Origin: Paraburkholderia sp. CNPSo 3274
GTDB lineage: Bacteria > Pseudomonadota > Gammaproteobacteria > Burkholderiales > Burkholderiaceae
Direction of reading: 5' to 3'
DNA: 64,000 bases
Assembly: GCF_024206475.1 (NCBI RefSeq)
Contig: NZ_JAMBPR010000014.1
Location: 1 to 64,000 of the forward strand
Shown: piece after piece, positions 52,544 to 60,948 of the stretch
How the letters are laid out: every line of letters begins with the position of its first letter
How positions within the stretch are numbered: the stretch's first letter is position 1
Position numbers and translations under genes: made by a program
Notes under the pieces: model-generated
Database searches by the model: none
What the model was told of the DNA's origin: nothing
Seen by the model: the letters and a program-made list of their open reading frames with translations, nothing else

Positions 52544-52744
52544 ATGACTGCGCTAACCATCCGCGATCTTCAAAAGTCTGTAGAACTCGATCGCCGGGAA
52601 ATGGCCAGGTTCCAGGGCGGCCGGATGAAAATCATCGGCCAGCACCCCGGTTCACTTCTCACATCCGCCGATGGCGACCCTGTCGGCGTGTATGTCGACG
52701 GCGTGCTGGAAAACTCCGTCGGCGACGGCTACTACCACGGTTGA
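52544..52744 (+). CDS. Short peptide with a double-glycine leader
   Basis: A 66-residue product. Residues 1-26 resemble leaders cut after Gly-Gly: TIRDLQKSVELDRREMARFQ followed by GG at 25-26. The remaining 40 residues are Gly/Asp-rich (SADGDPVGVYVDGVLENSV, ending GDGYYHG) and lack cysteine, so a disulfide- or thioether-bridged product is unlikely. AAGGAGA precedes the ATG. It is followed 55 bases later by a small membrane-protein gene. No peptidase-containing ABC exporter or modification enzyme is in the window, so processing and role are unknown. Confidence 0.72.
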   Translation: MTALTIRDLQKSVELDRREMARFQGGRMKIIGQHPGSLLTSADGDPVGVYVDGVLENSVGDGYYHG

Positions 52745-52799
52745 GTGTCCAACGATACGTGAAGCGCAGAAGCGCTGCGGTGTAACCGGAGAGGCTGAC

Positions 52800-53048
52800 G
52801 TGGACCAAACCTGGCTGGGTATGGTTGCCGGCACGATTGTGCTTGCGATCGCTGTGGCTGGCGTGACGGCGCACTACCTCCGTGAGCGTCGACGGGCCGA
52901 TTTTCTGCGCAATTTCGATCACCACGAATGGTGGCAACGGACCCACGGTGCCGCCTGCGCTTCAGGTGGATTCGATGCAGGCCGCCGGGCAGTGCAAACA
53001 ACAACGTGGCGGACACAACGAACGGGGAATCAGGCCTCCGTCAAGTAA
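52800..53048 (+). CDS. Small single-span membrane protein downstream of the GG-peptide
   Basis: An 82-residue protein from a GTG start with GGAGAGG upstream. One transmembrane helix (about 5-25, GMVAGTIVLAIAVAGVTAHY) is followed by a basic stretch (LRERRRADFLRNF) and a His/Trp-containing HHEWWQR, then a low-complexity tail. The positive-inside rule puts the tail in the cytoplasm. Operon position suggests immunity, export or sensing linked to the peptide, but nothing proves it. Confidence 0.6.
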   Translation: MDQTWLGMVAGTIVLAIAVAGVTAHYLRERRRADFLRNFDHHEWWQRTHGAACASGGFDAGRRAVQTTTWRTQRTGNQASVK

Positions 53049-53153
53049 TGGAGGCCAGCGGGGACGCGGGAAAATTTTGCGAGAGCGTATCGAGCCTGCG
53101 CATCGGTTCAGCCTTGTCGCACCCTATGTTGCAATCTTAAGAGGTAGCTCATT

Positions 53154-53462
53154 ATGAAATCCCTTGGTCAAACCTTCGTTATCCTTACCGTCCTGGCTGC
53201 TCCGGTTGTGTCGTTCGCACAATCGAACAGCGGCGTGACGCCGGAGCAGGTCCGCGCCGAGCTTATCCAGCTCGAACAGGCTGGCTACCGCCCGGGTGAC
53301 GGCGACAACACAAACTATCCAGCTGATATCCAGGCTGCCGAAGCGCGCGTGGCCGCGCAGAACGGCGCGAGCGGATACGGCGGGATGCCAGGTGGTGGTG
53401 CGTCAGCGTCTGGTGCGCCCACCGCTGGTGACAGCATGAAGCCGATTTACTTCGGCCAGTGA
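53154..53462 (+). CDS. DUF4148 periplasmic protein
   Basis: A 102-residue protein with a Sec signal peptide ending at SFA-QSNSG, then the DUF4148 core GVTPEQVRAELIQLEQAGYR and NTNYPADIQAAEARVAAQNG. The tail is Gly/Ala-rich. The family is abundant in Burkholderiales and has no known function. AGAGG is positioned before the ATG and a terminator follows. Confidence 0.9.
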   Translation: MKSLGQTFVILTVLAAPVVSFAQSNSGVTPEQVRAELIQLEQAGYRPGDGDNTNYPADIQAAEARVAAQNGASGYGGMPGGGASASGAPTAGDSMKPIYFGQ

Positions 53463-53476
53463 GTCATGGCGTTGAC

Positions 53477-53508
53477 GAGCCCCTTCCTCCGAATCGAGGG
53501 GGCTCTTT
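53477..53508 (+). terminator. Rho-independent terminator after the DUF4148 gene
   Basis: GAGCCCC / GGGGCTC stem with an imperfect loop followed by a short T-run, 15 bases after the stop codon. Confidence 0.7.
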
Positions 53509-53649
53509 GCGGGGGACCTGGCACGAAATGAGGGTCGGACTTACGCGCCCATTGCATGAAACCTGAAAAGTTGCCAGTATTTTATGTCGTCCGGGCACGC
53601 GGTATGCTCCACATCTTTGAGAGAGTTGAGCTACCGCTCATTGACTGAC

Positions 53650-54126
53650 ATGTGGTCTATAACGCCATCCCTGCGCTATACGAGCGTTTTCGCAATCTGT
53701 GTGTTATTCACAGCTTGCGGGCAGATTGCGTCCAGGCAAGCTGCGTGCAGGGTCGACACCTGCCACATGCGACACGAGGTGGTGCAGTCCGGCGAGGCCT
53801 CATGGTATTCGGAGAAGTTCCAGGGGCGCGAGACCGCAAACGGAGAACACTTCAATACCGGCGCAATGACGGCTGCCCATCGAACATTGCCGCTCGGCAG
53901 CTACGTGCGCGTCCGATCCGTGGCAACCGGAAAGTCGGTTGTCGTGCGCATCAACGATCGCGGCCCCTACGTCAAAGGCCGAATCATCGATCTCTCTTAT
54001 GCCGCGGCGAAGACCCTGGGTTTGACCGACGCACGGTCGATGCAAGTGCAGATCGAACGTGTGGGGAACACGTCGAACGCAGGGACGGAGTCAGACGGCG
54101 GCGGAATCTTGACGACAGGAAGGTGA
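53650..54126 (+). CDS. RlpA-family septal-ring lytic transglycosylase lipoprotein
   Basis: A 158-residue lipoprotein: signal segment TSVFAICVLFTACG with lipobox FTAC. The double-psi beta-barrel RlpA domain follows: SGEASWYSEKFQGRETANGE, NTGAMTAAHRTLPLGSYVRV, and VVVRINDRGPYVKGRIIDLS with the catalytic-type DRGP motif. RlpA cleaves naked glycan strands at the septum. There is no SPOR domain, so this is a short paralogue. An in-frame ATG at 53584 is possible; neither start has a clear ribosome site. Confidence 0.85.
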   Translation: MWSITPSLRYTSVFAICVLFTACGQIASRQAACRVDTCHMRHEVVQSGEASWYSEKFQGRETANGEHFNTGAMTAAHRTLPLGSYVRVRSVATGKSVVVRINDRGPYVKGRIIDLSYAAAKTLGLTDARSMQVQIERVGNTSNAGTESDGGGILTTGR

Positions 54127-54205
54127 CGTGAGGGGGGCGCGTCACGGCACGCTCCAGTCGCAACATCCTCGACTTCCCCCCTTCAACCTGGAAAAGCCTA
54201 CCGTA

Positions 54206-55510
54206 TCATCCGGTGGTTTGAGCGGCGCTTGCGCTGCTCTGCCTGAAATGGCTCGGCTTCAGCGCCACAACGGCCACGAGACTGAGCGCGACGCCGATCA
54301 TCACATAGAGCACCGGTGCCAGCGGCGAGCCCGTGAGCACGATGAGCCAGGTCACGAAAGTCTGCGCAAAGCCACCAAAGATCAGGACAACGACGTTATT
54401 GACCACCGCGAGCGATGTCGCTCGCGTGCGCTTTGGGAACATCTCGGCAAGCGTCGTGCAATAGACGCCGAGGAAGGTCGCGCTCAACACGCCGATCACG
54501 ATCTGCGCGACCAGGAGCCGGGAGACGGACGGCGCCGCCACGATCCACGCATAGAGCGGATAGATCGCAACCAGGTAGGCGCCCAGCGAGCCGATCAGCA
54601 GCGCCTTGCGGTCGTAGCGGTCGGATAGCGCGCCCGCGATCGGCGTAACGATCAGCATGACGATGGCCGCGATCATTTGCACCATGAAGCTTTCCGAAAC
54701 GGGCAGCTTGAGAACCTGCTTCGCATAGGTGACGGTGTAGCCGAACGTAACGTAAAACGTAACGGTGCTCGCTACCACCATGCCCATGCCGATCAGATAG
54801 TCGGACAGTCCGCGCTTGACTGCAGCCGCTTCCGTCGCGCGGGTGAGCGGCGTTGCGTGGATGCGCGCATAGGTTTCGCTTGCGTGGCGGCGCAGGTAGA
54901 TGGTCAGCGGCGCGATGAGCAGGCCCACCGCGAACGGGATGCGCCAGGCGCCCGCGAGTTGCCGCTCGGGCGTGAACACCTGGGTGACCATCAAACCGAG
55001 CGCGGCGCCCAGCATCGTCGACATGAGTTGTCCGCTCATCTGCCACGATCCGTAGAAGCCGGAGCGATTCGGTGGCGCCAGTTCGATCAGGAACGCTGTC
55101 GACGTGCCGAATTCACCGCCGATCGAAAAACCTTGCAGCAGCCGGGCCGCGAGCATCAGGAGCGGCGCGGCGAGACCGGCCGTTGCATAAGTCGGCGCGA
55201 AGGTCATGATCGCGGCGGCCAGCGCCATGATGCCCATGCCGAGCGTCATGGCCGCCTTGCGGCCATACGTGTCGCCGTAGAGACCGAGCAGCACGCCGCC
55301 CACGGGCCGCATGAAAAAGCCCGCGCCGAAGAGGGCCGTGGTCAGCAGGATCGCGTTCAGATCCGCGCCCGCTGCGCCGTGCGAGGCGGGAAAGAACAGC
55401 TTGCTGATGATCGGCGTCATCGCTGCAAAGATGGTGAAGTCGAACCACTCCATCGCATTGGCCAGCACGGCGGCCACGATTACAGGCTTGATGCCAGGTT
55501 GAGTGCCCAT
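54206..55510 (-). CDS. MFS metabolite:proton symporter (ProP/KgtP-like)
   Basis: A 434-residue inner-membrane transporter of the metabolite:H+ symporter group with about 12 helices. Signature loops are LGLYGDTYGRKAAMTLGMGI between helices 2 and 3, LLQGFSIGGEFGTSTAFLIE, and GALSDRYDRKALLIGSLGAY. It is the last gene of the leftward LysR-FMO-CMD-CMD operon, 46 bases after the second CMD gene, so it probably imports that pathway's substrate, likely an organic or aromatic acid. Confidence 0.9.
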   Translation of the reverse strand: MGTQPGIKPVIVAAVLANAMEWFDFTIFAAMTPIISKLFFPASHGAAGADLNAILLTTALFGAGFFMRPVGGVLLGLYGDTYGRKAAMTLGMGIMALAAAIMTFAPTYATAGLAAPLLMLAARLLQGFSIGGEFGTSTAFLIELAPPNRSGFYGSWQMSGQLMSTMLGAALGLMVTQVFTPERQLAGAWRIPFAVGLLIAPLTIYLRRHASETYARIHATPLTRATEAAAVKRGLSDYLIGMGMVVASTVTFYVTFGYTVTYAKQVLKLPVSESFMVQMIAAIVMLIVTPIAGALSDRYDRKALLIGSLGAYLVAIYPLYAWIVAAPSVSRLLVAQIVIGVLSATFLGVYCTTLAEMFPKRTRATSLAVVNNVVVLIFGGFAQTFVTWLIVLTGSPLAPVLYVMIGVALSLVAVVALKPSHFRQSSASAAQTTG

Positions 55511-55556
55511 CGGCTATCCCCGGGTATTGGTTGAAGGACGGTCCAGCGTTGTGCGG

Positions 55557-56156
55557 TCAGGGGGCGGGTGTCTGCTCGGGAAATACGGGTTCGCCGAGAT
55601 TGAGCATCAGCCGGTTCGCCCACGCGAAAATGGCAATCGAATGGATCAGGTCGAGAATTTCGGCGTCCGTTAGGCCTGCCTCGCGCAATGCGCGCAACTG
55701 GGTCGCCTCGATCTCGTTCGGGTGCTCGGTCAGCGCGGCCGAGAAGCGGGCGATCGCCTCCTCGCGCGTTGTCGTGCCGGCGCTGCGAGGATCGGCGAAC
55801 ACCTGCCTGATTACGTCGTTGCGCTTGGCGAGCTGCTCGAAACGCTGAGCGTGCACCGACGCGCAATACACACAGCCGTTGAGCCGCGAAACCACGGTGG
55901 TCGAAAGTTCCCGTTCCGCGCGAGGCAAGCCGCCGGGCGCGTACATGATCGCGTTGAACGCGGCGGAACGCTGTCGCAGGATTTCTGGCTGATGCACGAG
56001 AAACCGGTAGTAATCCGACACTTTTGCCTTAGGGTGGCTTTCCTCGAGAACGGCGATTTGACCCGTGGTGGCCTGGTCGAGGTCGACGACGTCGAGCCAC
56101 GCGTCCCATTCCAGCGATTCGTTCGTGAAGCCATGCGAACGGATAATGTCGGTCAT
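55557..56156 (-). CDS. Alkylhydroperoxidase-like (CMD/AhpD) protein with CxxC
   Basis: A 199-residue carboxymuconolactone-decarboxylase-like protein with the AhpD active-site motif NGCVYCASVHAQRFEQLAKR, consistent with peroxidase or thiol-redox activity. The C-terminal helices include LTDAEILDLIHSIAIFAWAN. It resembles the Avi_7169 type found beside a second CMD protein. Its ATG overlaps the stop of that partner gene (56153-56668) by four bases. Confidence 0.85.
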   Translation of the reverse strand: MTDIIRSHGFTNESLEWDAWLDVVDLDQATTGQIAVLEESHPKAKVSDYYRFLVHQPEILRQRSAAFNAIMYAPGGLPRAERELSTTVVSRLNGCVYCASVHAQRFEQLAKRNDVIRQVFADPRSAGTTTREEAIARFSAALTEHPNEIEATQLRALREAGLTDAEILDLIHSIAIFAWANRLMLNLGEPVFPEQTPAP

Positions 56157-56668
56157 GATGCGCGCTCCAGCTGCTTGAGGGCTTGCAGACCCGCGACGAG
56201 GCGCGTCTGGTACGACAGAAAGGCGATCAGCTGCGCGAGCGCGACGACGGCCGGCGTCGTCAAGCCGGCGGCGGGCAGCGTCTGCAGCGCGGCCTTGTCG
56301 CCAGCTACCGGATTTTCGATCAGCGTGCGCGTGAATGCGAGGATCGCGCGCAGGCGCGGCGCAGAGAGATCCTCGGGCGCGCCCGTTCCCACGGCGGCGA
56401 GCGTCGCCGCATCGACTTCGTGTGCGGCCAGTTCGGCGCGGTAGTGGACAGCGAGCGCCGGCGAGGGCGCGAGGCGGCTCGCGTAGAGCGCGACGAGCAG
56501 CCGCTCGACCAGCGTGAGGCCTTCCAGCGCGGGGTCGAACAGCGCGTCGTAGCTGCCCTGCGTCGCTTCCACCACCTTGGCGCGCTGGTACCGCAATGCA
56601 CGAGTGGCCGAGTCGGGCGCCAGGTCGGCAACGCGATCGATGATGTCGTCGTCAGTGTCATACGTCAT
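56153..56668 (-). CDS. CMD-domain protein (Avi_7170-like), partner of the AhpD-like protein
   Basis: A 171-residue helical protein of the CMD/AhpD fold. It lacks the CxxC pair, so it may be a structural or catalytic partner of the downstream CxxC protein. LVERLLVALYASRLAPSP and LTTPAVVALAQLIAFLSYQT are the core helices. The start at 56668 has GGAG upstream. It lies 32 bases after the flavin monooxygenase gene in the same operon. Confidence 0.8.
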   Translation of the reverse strand: MTYDTDDDIIDRVADLAPDSATRALRYQRAKVVEATQGSYDALFDPALEGLTLVERLLVALYASRLAPSPALAVHYRAELAAHEVDAATLAAVGTGAPEDLSAPRLRAILAFTRTLIENPVAGDKAALQTLPAAGLTTPAVVALAQLIAFLSYQTRLVAGLQALKQLERAS

Positions 56669-56700
56669 GGTCAACTCCGGAATTCTGCAGATTCACGCGC

Positions 56701-58170
56701 TCATTTCGCTTCGCGCTCGGCGAGTGCCGCAGGCGGTGGCGCGGGCGTCCATTCGTCTCCTTCGATTTCCGGCTCGGCGAAGGCTGCCATATTTGCGTAG
56801 TGCAATTCGACATCCTCGCGATAGAACGTCGCGGCAAGCCCTTGTGCGAGCCGCTTCGCGCCTTCGCTAACAGCCGGAATATCGCCCGACAGCGCGCCGT
56901 GCGAGAGCGTCGCGGGCGCGCAAAAACAGTGGATGCGTTCGAGTCCGGGACACGCGCCGGGTGTCTTTTCCTGGAACTCGAACACCGGTCCGAGGTCGGG
57001 CGAATCGGCAAGCTCAATGTCCTCGTCGCCGGCAGGCGACGCGTAGCGGTCTTTCCACGCACGAACGTGGCGGGCAAACGGCGCGAATTCGGGGCGGCTC
57101 GCCAGATCAATGCGGAAGCCGGTTGCGAACACCAGGAAGTCCAGTGCGAAGTCACCTTTCGGCGTGCTTACATGCAGCTCGTCGTCCACTTGTTCGATAC
57201 CGGTGATTGGCGCACCGAGGTTGAATCGGGCGTTGGCGTGGCCGGACACGCGCAGCGTACTGCCGCGTGGCGGCGGCACCTGCTGCACGTTGATGTAGTG
57301 GCGGATGCGCCACTTCCACTCATCGGACAGCGCAACGTGGCCATGCGTGAGGCCCGGATTGCCTGCGCCCTTGCCTTTGTTGATGCGCGGGATGTCTGCG
57401 CGGCGAATTAGCAGATCAACCGAGGCCGCACCCGCTTCCAGCGCGGTGGCCGCACTATCCATCGCCGATGCCCCCGCGCCGATGACGCCGACGCGCTTGC
57501 CGCGCAGCGTGCCATAGTCCATGACATCGGACGAGTGGGCGTAGAAGCGGCGCGGCAGATCGCGCACGAATAGCGGCACGGAAGGGCCGCCCAGGCCGTC
57601 GCGGCCCGTCGCGAGGACGACGTGGCGCGCATGGATGGTCTCGCTGCCGGCGGCGCTCGTCACAGACAGCGCGACGCTGCCGTGCGCGCATGGCGCGATA
57701 GCGGTGACCCGGTGTTCGTTGCGCACATCGATGTCGAGTACATCGCGATACCAGCGCAGATAGTCCATCCATTGCAGGCGCGGGATCTTGTCGAGCGCGT
57801 CCCACGCCTCTACGCCGAACTGCGCCTCGAACCACGCGCGGAACGTGAGCGAGGGCAGCCCGAGCGCGGGGCCGGTCAGCTGCTTCGGAGAACGTAATGT
57901 TTGCATGCGCGCCGTGGTGGCCCAAGGGCCTTCGAAACCGCGCGGCGACTGATCGTAGATAACGGCGTCGATGCCGAGATGGCCGAGCGCGGCGGCCAGC
58001 GCAAGCCCGGCCATGCCGCCGCCCACGATCGCCACATTGATGACGGGGCGGCCGTCGAGGGTGCGTTCGGGTATCCAGCGCTTCGCGGGCAGTTCGAGCC
58101 ACGCGAGATCCTCGCGCAGGCGGGCTTCGAGCGCGGCGAGACCTGCGGACGATGGGGTGGTCGGATTCAT
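56701..58170 (-). CDS. FAD/NADPH-dependent flavin monooxygenase (Baeyer-Villiger/FMO type)
   Basis: A 489-residue flavoprotein with two nucleotide-binding sites: FAD site VAIVGGGMAGLALAAAL at about 47-63 and NADPH site GVIGAGASAMDSAATALEAG near 230. An ATGF-type motif (FLVFATGFRIDLA) marks the FMO-like family. A Baeyer-Villiger or N/C-hydroxylation reaction is expected; the substrate is unknown. Its ATG overlaps the LysR stop by one base (TAATG), so it is translationally coupled to its regulator. Confidence 0.87.
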   Translation of the reverse strand: MNPTTPSSAGLAALEARLREDLAWLELPAKRWIPERTLDGRPVINVAIVGGGMAGLALAAALGHLGIDAVIYDQSPRGFEGPWATTARMQTLRSPKQLTGPALGLPSLTFRAWFEAQFGVEAWDALDKIPRLQWMDYLRWYRDVLDIDVRNEHRVTAIAPCAHGSVALSVTSAAGSETIHARHVVLATGRDGLGGPSVPLFVRDLPRRFYAHSSDVMDYGTLRGKRVGVIGAGASAMDSAATALEAGAASVDLLIRRADIPRINKGKGAGNPGLTHGHVALSDEWKWRIRHYINVQQVPPPRGSTLRVSGHANARFNLGAPITGIEQVDDELHVSTPKGDFALDFLVFATGFRIDLASRPEFAPFARHVRAWKDRYASPAGDEDIELADSPDLGPVFEFQEKTPGACPGLERIHCFCAPATLSHGALSGDIPAVSEGAKRLAQGLAATFYREDVELHYANMAAFAEPEIEGDEWTPAPPPAALAEREAK

Positions 58171-59147
58171 TACGGCAAAGATTCCTTGGTGGCGGGCAGA
58201 TCGCCATACAGCGACTGCAGGACTTGGGCGTGCTCGGCGCTCGCGCGCAGCGCGAAATCGGGCAGCACGGCGCGGGCTGCGTCGGCGAGCGCGTCGATCA
58301 GCGTCACGGCCACGGGGGGCAGCGCGATTGCATCGCGCGAGATCACGCCGAAGAAATACGGAATGTCGGCATCGATCGGGCGGATCGCGACACCGGCAAG
58401 CGGCATGCCGTAGGCCGTGACCGGTTCGAGCACCGAGATGCCGAGACCGGCGCGAACCGCGGTCAGCGCGTTCATCGACGAATTCGTCTCGATCAGTCCC
58501 GCTGGCGCGACATCCGCCTGCGCGAACGCATGATCGAGCCGGCGGCGCAGGCGATACGGGTTCTGCATCGTGACGATGCGCCGCCCCTCGCAGGCCGAGA
58601 GCGGCAGCCGGGCAGAGCGTGCTAGCGGATCGTCGTCGCGCAGCGCCGCAACGCAGGCGGATTGCCCGATCCAGTGCACGACCACGCCGCGATGTTCAAG
58701 CGGCAGGCTCGCCACGCCAATGTCGGCCGCGCCAGTGAGGACATCGTGCACGACCTGTTCGGGCGGCATGCTGCGCAGCTGGATCGTCTGCGCGTCGACA
58801 GCGAGATGGGTGCGCGCGAGCGCGACGGGCACGAGGCCAGCGGCGAGGGCGGATGTCGCCGCAATGCGCAGCGGGCGGCTTTCGCCGCGGCCAATTTCGC
58901 CTGCGCGCTTACGTATCTGTTGCATGCCCGTCAGCACGTGCTCAACGTCCTCGTAGAGCAGGATGCCTTGCTCGGTCGGCGTGACGCGCGGGCCGTTGCG
59001 TGTGAACAGCGAATAACCGACCTCGGTTTCGAGCTCCTGGATCAGCCGCGTGATCGCTGGCTGCGACCGCCCCAGCAAGCGGCCAGCGGCGGTGACGCTA
59101 CCGGTCGTGATCACTGCGGCGAAAGCTTCGAGCTGGCGTAGTTCCAT
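58170..59147 (-). CDS. LysR-family transcriptional regulator heading the FMO operon
   Basis: A 325-residue LysR regulator. The helix-turn-helix at about 3-60 is seen as QLEAFAAVITTGSVTAAGRL and LGRSQPAITRLIQELETEVG. The substrate-binding domain covers about 92-300. It lies in the same direction as, and at the head of, the genes it presumably controls, rather than divergent as is common. A triple-repeat operator lies just upstream at 59169-59215. Confidence 0.92.
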   Translation of the reverse strand: MELRQLEAFAAVITTGSVTAAGRLLGRSQPAITRLIQELETEVGYSLFTRNGPRVTPTEQGILLYEDVEHVLTGMQQIRKRAGEIGRGESRPLRIAATSALAAGLVPVALARTHLAVDAQTIQLRSMPPEQVVHDVLTGAADIGVASLPLEHRGVVVHWIGQSACVAALRDDDPLARSARLPLSACEGRRIVTMQNPYRLRRRLDHAFAQADVAPAGLIETNSSMNALTAVRAGLGISVLEPVTAYGMPLAGVAIRPIDADIPYFFGVISRDAIALPPVAVTLIDALADAARAVLPDFALRASAEHAQVLQSLYGDLPATKESLP

Positions 59148-59168
59148 CTTCCGTTTGGTGTCGGGTCG

Positions 59169-59215
59169 CGTAAGAATGCAGAAAACACATTCTTACGCTG
59201 TAAGAATGTGTTTTC
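59169..59215. promoter_or_regulatory. Operator with three GTAAGAATG elements upstream of the LysR gene
   Basis: A perfect 16-bp inverted repeat GAAAACACATTCTTAC / GTAAGAATGTGTTTTC (59181-59196 and 59200-59215, 3-base spacer) is preceded by a third element CGTAAGAATG at 59169-59178, which pairs as a palindrome with CATTCTTACG at 59188-59197. It lies 22-68 bases before the LysR start and 23 bases after the preceding gene's end. Confidence 0.8.
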
Positions 59216-59237
59216 CAAATAATGAATATGTATATCG

Positions 59238-60845
59238 TTATTCCAGGGCGGCGAAAGAGGGGTTTCCCCTAGAGACGGGCCCCGTCGTTGAATGTGCGGC
59301 CGCAGCATGACGGCTCGCGTGCGGCGGCGCGACGAGCGCAGCGATGCGTTCGATCTCGGCGGTATTGCCCGTCACTGCGATCTGGCCGATGTAGCCGTCC
59401 GGCCGGATCAAGATCAGCGTGTCCTTCGCAATGTCGTAGTGGGTTTTGAACGAGCCATTGACGTCAGAGACGCACACATCGGCGTCTGCAAGGCCGTCGA
59501 TGGCCACCCGCTTCAGCGCCGCGCCTCGGACTGGCCAAGCCACCGCAGCCAGCGCCTTGGCCGCCGATGCTCCATAGGCCACCAGGGTGAAATGCGGCCC
59601 GCGCGTCAGCTCAAATAAGTCGATGGGATTGCCTTGCGCGTCGCGCAGCCGGGCGTCTGGAGCCCTGTCGCCGGCACGCAGTTTGGCCGTTGCGCCGGCT
59701 GCAGTTGAGCCAAGTGGACCCGCGCGATAGGTGAGGGACAACTGCTGCTCGTCCTCTCCCCGCTTGATGCTGGTCGAATCCAGCTTGCCCAGCGCCTCGT
59801 ATGTCGCGGTCGACAAACCGAGCACGCGCGCGGCAATCGGCCGGCGTTCGTCTTCATAGCTGTCGAGCAGCGCATCCGGCGCGCCCGCCAGGACCTGCCC
59901 CAGCTTCCAGCCCAGGTTGTAGGCGTCTTGAATACCCGTATTCAGACCCTGCGCGCCCATCGGCGTGTGCACATGGGCGGCGTCGCCCGCGAGAAACACG
60001 CGTCCCAACCGGTAGTTTTCGGCGAGGCGGATGTTGGGACGGAACACCGTCTTCCATTGGATGGCTGACAGTCGAAGTTTTTTCGATCCGGTCTGCTGGC
60101 GAAACCGGGCGTCCAGTGCAGCATCGTCCATCTGCGGCTCTTCACCGGGTTGCAAGCGAATCATGACCTGGAACAGATCACTGCCCGGCAGCGGACAGGC
60201 GCCCGCGAAGCGTCCGCCCAGCCATGGCCACACATGCCAATATTTGCGGTTAAGCCCCTCGATCCGGCAGTCGATGATGATCATGCGGTCCGTTTCGTCG
60301 GTTTTGCCGATGAAGTCAATGCCGAGGCTCTGCCTCACCTTGCTCGCCCCACCATCAGCGCCGACAACGTAACGTGTCCTGATCGACTCCACGCCCGCGG
60401 GGCCTTCGATCTGTGCAGAGACTCCCTGTGCATCCTGGGTCAGCCCGGTCAGTTGGGTGTTGTATTCGACCGCACACCCCAAAGGCGCCAGTCTTTTCTG
60501 GATCAGCGCGTCGGTGCTGTACTGGGGGATGAGCCAGGTGTTCGGATAGGGGATGTCGTCGGTCGTCGGCGCGAGCTTGAACATTCGTTTTGGGATCGTG
60601 AATGGCCCGAGGTGAATGCCAAGCCGCGGATAGGTGCTTCCCGACGCCAGCACCTCGTCCAAGGCGCCAAGATCTTCCAGAAGCTCGAGAGACCGCGGCT
60701 GGATGCCCTTGGCCCGGGAGCCGGGAAAGCCCTGCGCATTGCGGTCGATGATGCGGATGCGTACGCCGCGCCGCGCCAGATCGACAGCCAGTGCGGAGCC
60801 GGTCGGACCAGCGCCGACGATGAGAACATCAATGTCATTGTTCAT
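59238..60845 (-). CDS. PheA/TfdB-type FAD-dependent aromatic hydroxylase
   Basis: A 535-residue FAD monooxygenase. It has the ADP-binding motif VLIVGAGPTGSALAVDLARR at the start, VVGADGGASKVRQSLGI, and the ribityl-binding GDAAHVHTPMGAQGLNTGIQ. The C-terminal thioredoxin-like domain typical of phenol hydroxylases covers about 410-520. Relatives hydroxylate phenols or hydroxyphenylpropanoates using NAD(P)H. The start at 60845 follows AAGGCG. It is divergent from a MarR regulator with a palindromic operator between them, a normal arrangement for inducible aromatic hydroxylases. Confidence 0.88.
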   Translation of the reverse strand: MNNDIDVLIVGAGPTGSALAVDLARRGVRIRIIDRNAQGFPGSRAKGIQPRSLELLEDLGALDEVLASGSTYPRLGIHLGPFTIPKRMFKLAPTTDDIPYPNTWLIPQYSTDALIQKRLAPLGCAVEYNTQLTGLTQDAQGVSAQIEGPAGVESIRTRYVVGADGGASKVRQSLGIDFIGKTDETDRMIIIDCRIEGLNRKYWHVWPWLGGRFAGACPLPGSDLFQVMIRLQPGEEPQMDDAALDARFRQQTGSKKLRLSAIQWKTVFRPNIRLAENYRLGRVFLAGDAAHVHTPMGAQGLNTGIQDAYNLGWKLGQVLAGAPDALLDSYEDERRPIAARVLGLSTATYEALGKLDSTSIKRGEDEQQLSLTYRAGPLGSTAAGATAKLRAGDRAPDARLRDAQGNPIDLFELTRGPHFTLVAYGASAAKALAAVAWPVRGAALKRVAIDGLADADVCVSDVNGSFKTHYDIAKDTLILIRPDGYIGQIAVTGNTAEIERIAALVAPPHASRHAAAAHSTTGPVSRGNPSFAALE

Positions 60846-60906
60846 CGATACGCCTTTCCATGATGGCAGTAACCAAGCCCGCACACGGACAGCTCACTGC
60901 CACCGA

Positions 60907-60931
60907 AATATGTGTAATATGCACACATATT
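60907..60931. promoter_or_regulatory. MarR-type palindromic operator
   Basis: AATATGTGT / ACACATATT separated by seven bases, in the 103-base divergent gap between the hydroxylase and MarR genes, 18 bases before the MarR ATG. The size and symmetry fit a MarR dimer site that could repress both genes. Confidence 0.75.
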
Positions 60932-60948
60932 AAGAACAAGGAATCGCC

